From JACQFK01 sp964604905 (lineage in GTDB: Bacteria > Planctomycetota > MHYJ01 > JACPRB01): a stretch of 14,964 bases of DNA. How positions within the stretch are numbered: position 1 is the stretch's first letter; every line of letters starts with the position of its first letter. The position numbers and the translations under genes were made by a program. The notes under the pieces were generated by a model that saw only the letters and a program-made list of their open reading frames with translations, was not told where the DNA came from and made no database searches. The stretch spans positions 1-14,964 of the forward strand of contig CAZSCC010000603.1 in the NCBI GenBank assembly GCA_964604905.1. The letters run 5' to 3'. Positions 14,553-14,964 of the stretch are shown piece by piece.

Positions 14553-14964
14553 ATGAAACATTTAACCGTAATCGCGCTGGCCCTGGCCGTCCTGGCCGCG
14601 GGCCCCCAGGAGCGGAAGAACCGCCCCTTCTACATGGGCGTCGACCCGATGCCCCACGACATGTCGGTCGAGGGGATGGCGGCGCTCTTCGCGTTCCTCA
14701 ACACGAACGTCGACCTGGTGGCGCTCAAGCTCGACAAGGGCGTGCCGTGGCCGGAGGCGCTGGAGAAGCGCTCCTACGCGCCCGAGTACGAGAAGAACCT
14801 GGCCGAGACGCAGGAGCAGTTCAAGGACCGGAAGCTCTTCCTCTCCTGCACCCCGCTCAACGGCGACAAGAACGGCGTGGCGGGCTACCGCGGCGCCAAC
14901 GAGAACGAGCCCATGGAGGGCGCGTGGAAGGCGAAGGACTTCGACGACCCCGCGCTCGCGAAGG
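14553..14964 (+). CDS. Secreted TIM-barrel / glycoside hydrolase-like protein (3' end outside window)
   Basis: The frame is open from ATG to the right edge (137 residues). A short signal peptide (MKHLTVIALALAVLAAG) precedes the mature start near PQERKNRPFY. The segments FYMGVDPMPHDMSVEGMAAL, GVPWPEAL, and LFLSCTPLNGDKNGVAGYRG resemble the N-terminal strands of secreted GH53-like TIM-barrel proteins that I know as uncharacterised glycosidase-like proteins. This family link is from memory of the motif pattern and is weak, and the catalytic residues lie outside the window. The first codons (AAA CAT TTA ACC GTA) are AT-rich against the GC-rich remainder, as is common near start codons. It is divergent from the sigma factor operon and probably not part of it. 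Confidence 0.82.
   Translation, partial: MKHLTVIALALAVLAAGPQERKNRPFYMGVDPMPHDMSVEGMAALFAFLNTNVDLVALKLDKGVPWPEALEKRSYAPEYEKNLAETQEQFKDRKLFLSCTPLNGDKNGVAGYRGANENEPMEGAWKAKDFDDPALAK

Overview
The window is high-GC (about 65%) bacterial DNA, almost fully coding, and it includes two complete or nearly complete operons on the minus strand. The combination of a b6f-type Rieske/cytochrome b cluster with a very large multihaem cytochrome c, an ECF sigma factor next to a giant zinc-finger/VIT/vWA protein, and HEAT-repeat proteins is most reminiscent of Planctomycetota or a related lineage. That placement is inference from gene content. No rRNA, tRNA, CRISPR array or transposase gene was seen.

Region A (1-7380, minus strand) is a respiratory quinol:cytochrome c oxidoreductase operon. 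It reads, in order of transcription: a membrane-anchored HEAT-repeat protein, the Rieske [2Fe-2S] protein, a cytochrome b6-type subunit (all four b-haem histidines plus the cysteine expected to bind haem ci), a palindromic dispersed repeat, an enlarged subunit IV-type cytochrome b C-terminal subunit, and a giant membrane-anchored multihaem cytochrome c (7 CxxCH motifs and one CxxCD in the visible 1260 residues) that runs off the left edge. There is no separate cytochrome c1 or f gene in view, so the multihaem protein probably takes the electrons. A sigma70-like promoter abuts the annotated ATG of the first gene and suggests that its real start is a downstream TTG.

Region B (7381-7590) is a 210-base intergenic stretch, followed by a small plus-strand HEAT-like gene (7591-7989) whose 3' end overlaps the next operon tail-to-tail.

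Region C (7979-14390, minus strand) is a three-gene signalling operon with 0-1 base between genes: an ECF sigma factor; a 1436-residue protein that joins an anti-sigma zinc finger, a membrane segment, VIT, vWA, a TPR-like segment, HEAT repeats, a coiled coil, secretin-like fragments and two FlgT-like beta domains; and a secreted TPR protein ending in a DUF2135-like domain. The architecture suggests a one-piece transmembrane sensor/anti-sigma factor with a secreted partner. This is the most unusual system in the window.

Region D (14391-14964) is a divergent intergenic region with an ECF-like promoter candidate, a degenerate GGAAGCTT-type repeat with inverted copies, and a TATACT box only 7 bases before the ATG of a secreted TIM-barrel/glycosidase-like protein that runs off the right edge (possibly a leaderless mRNA).
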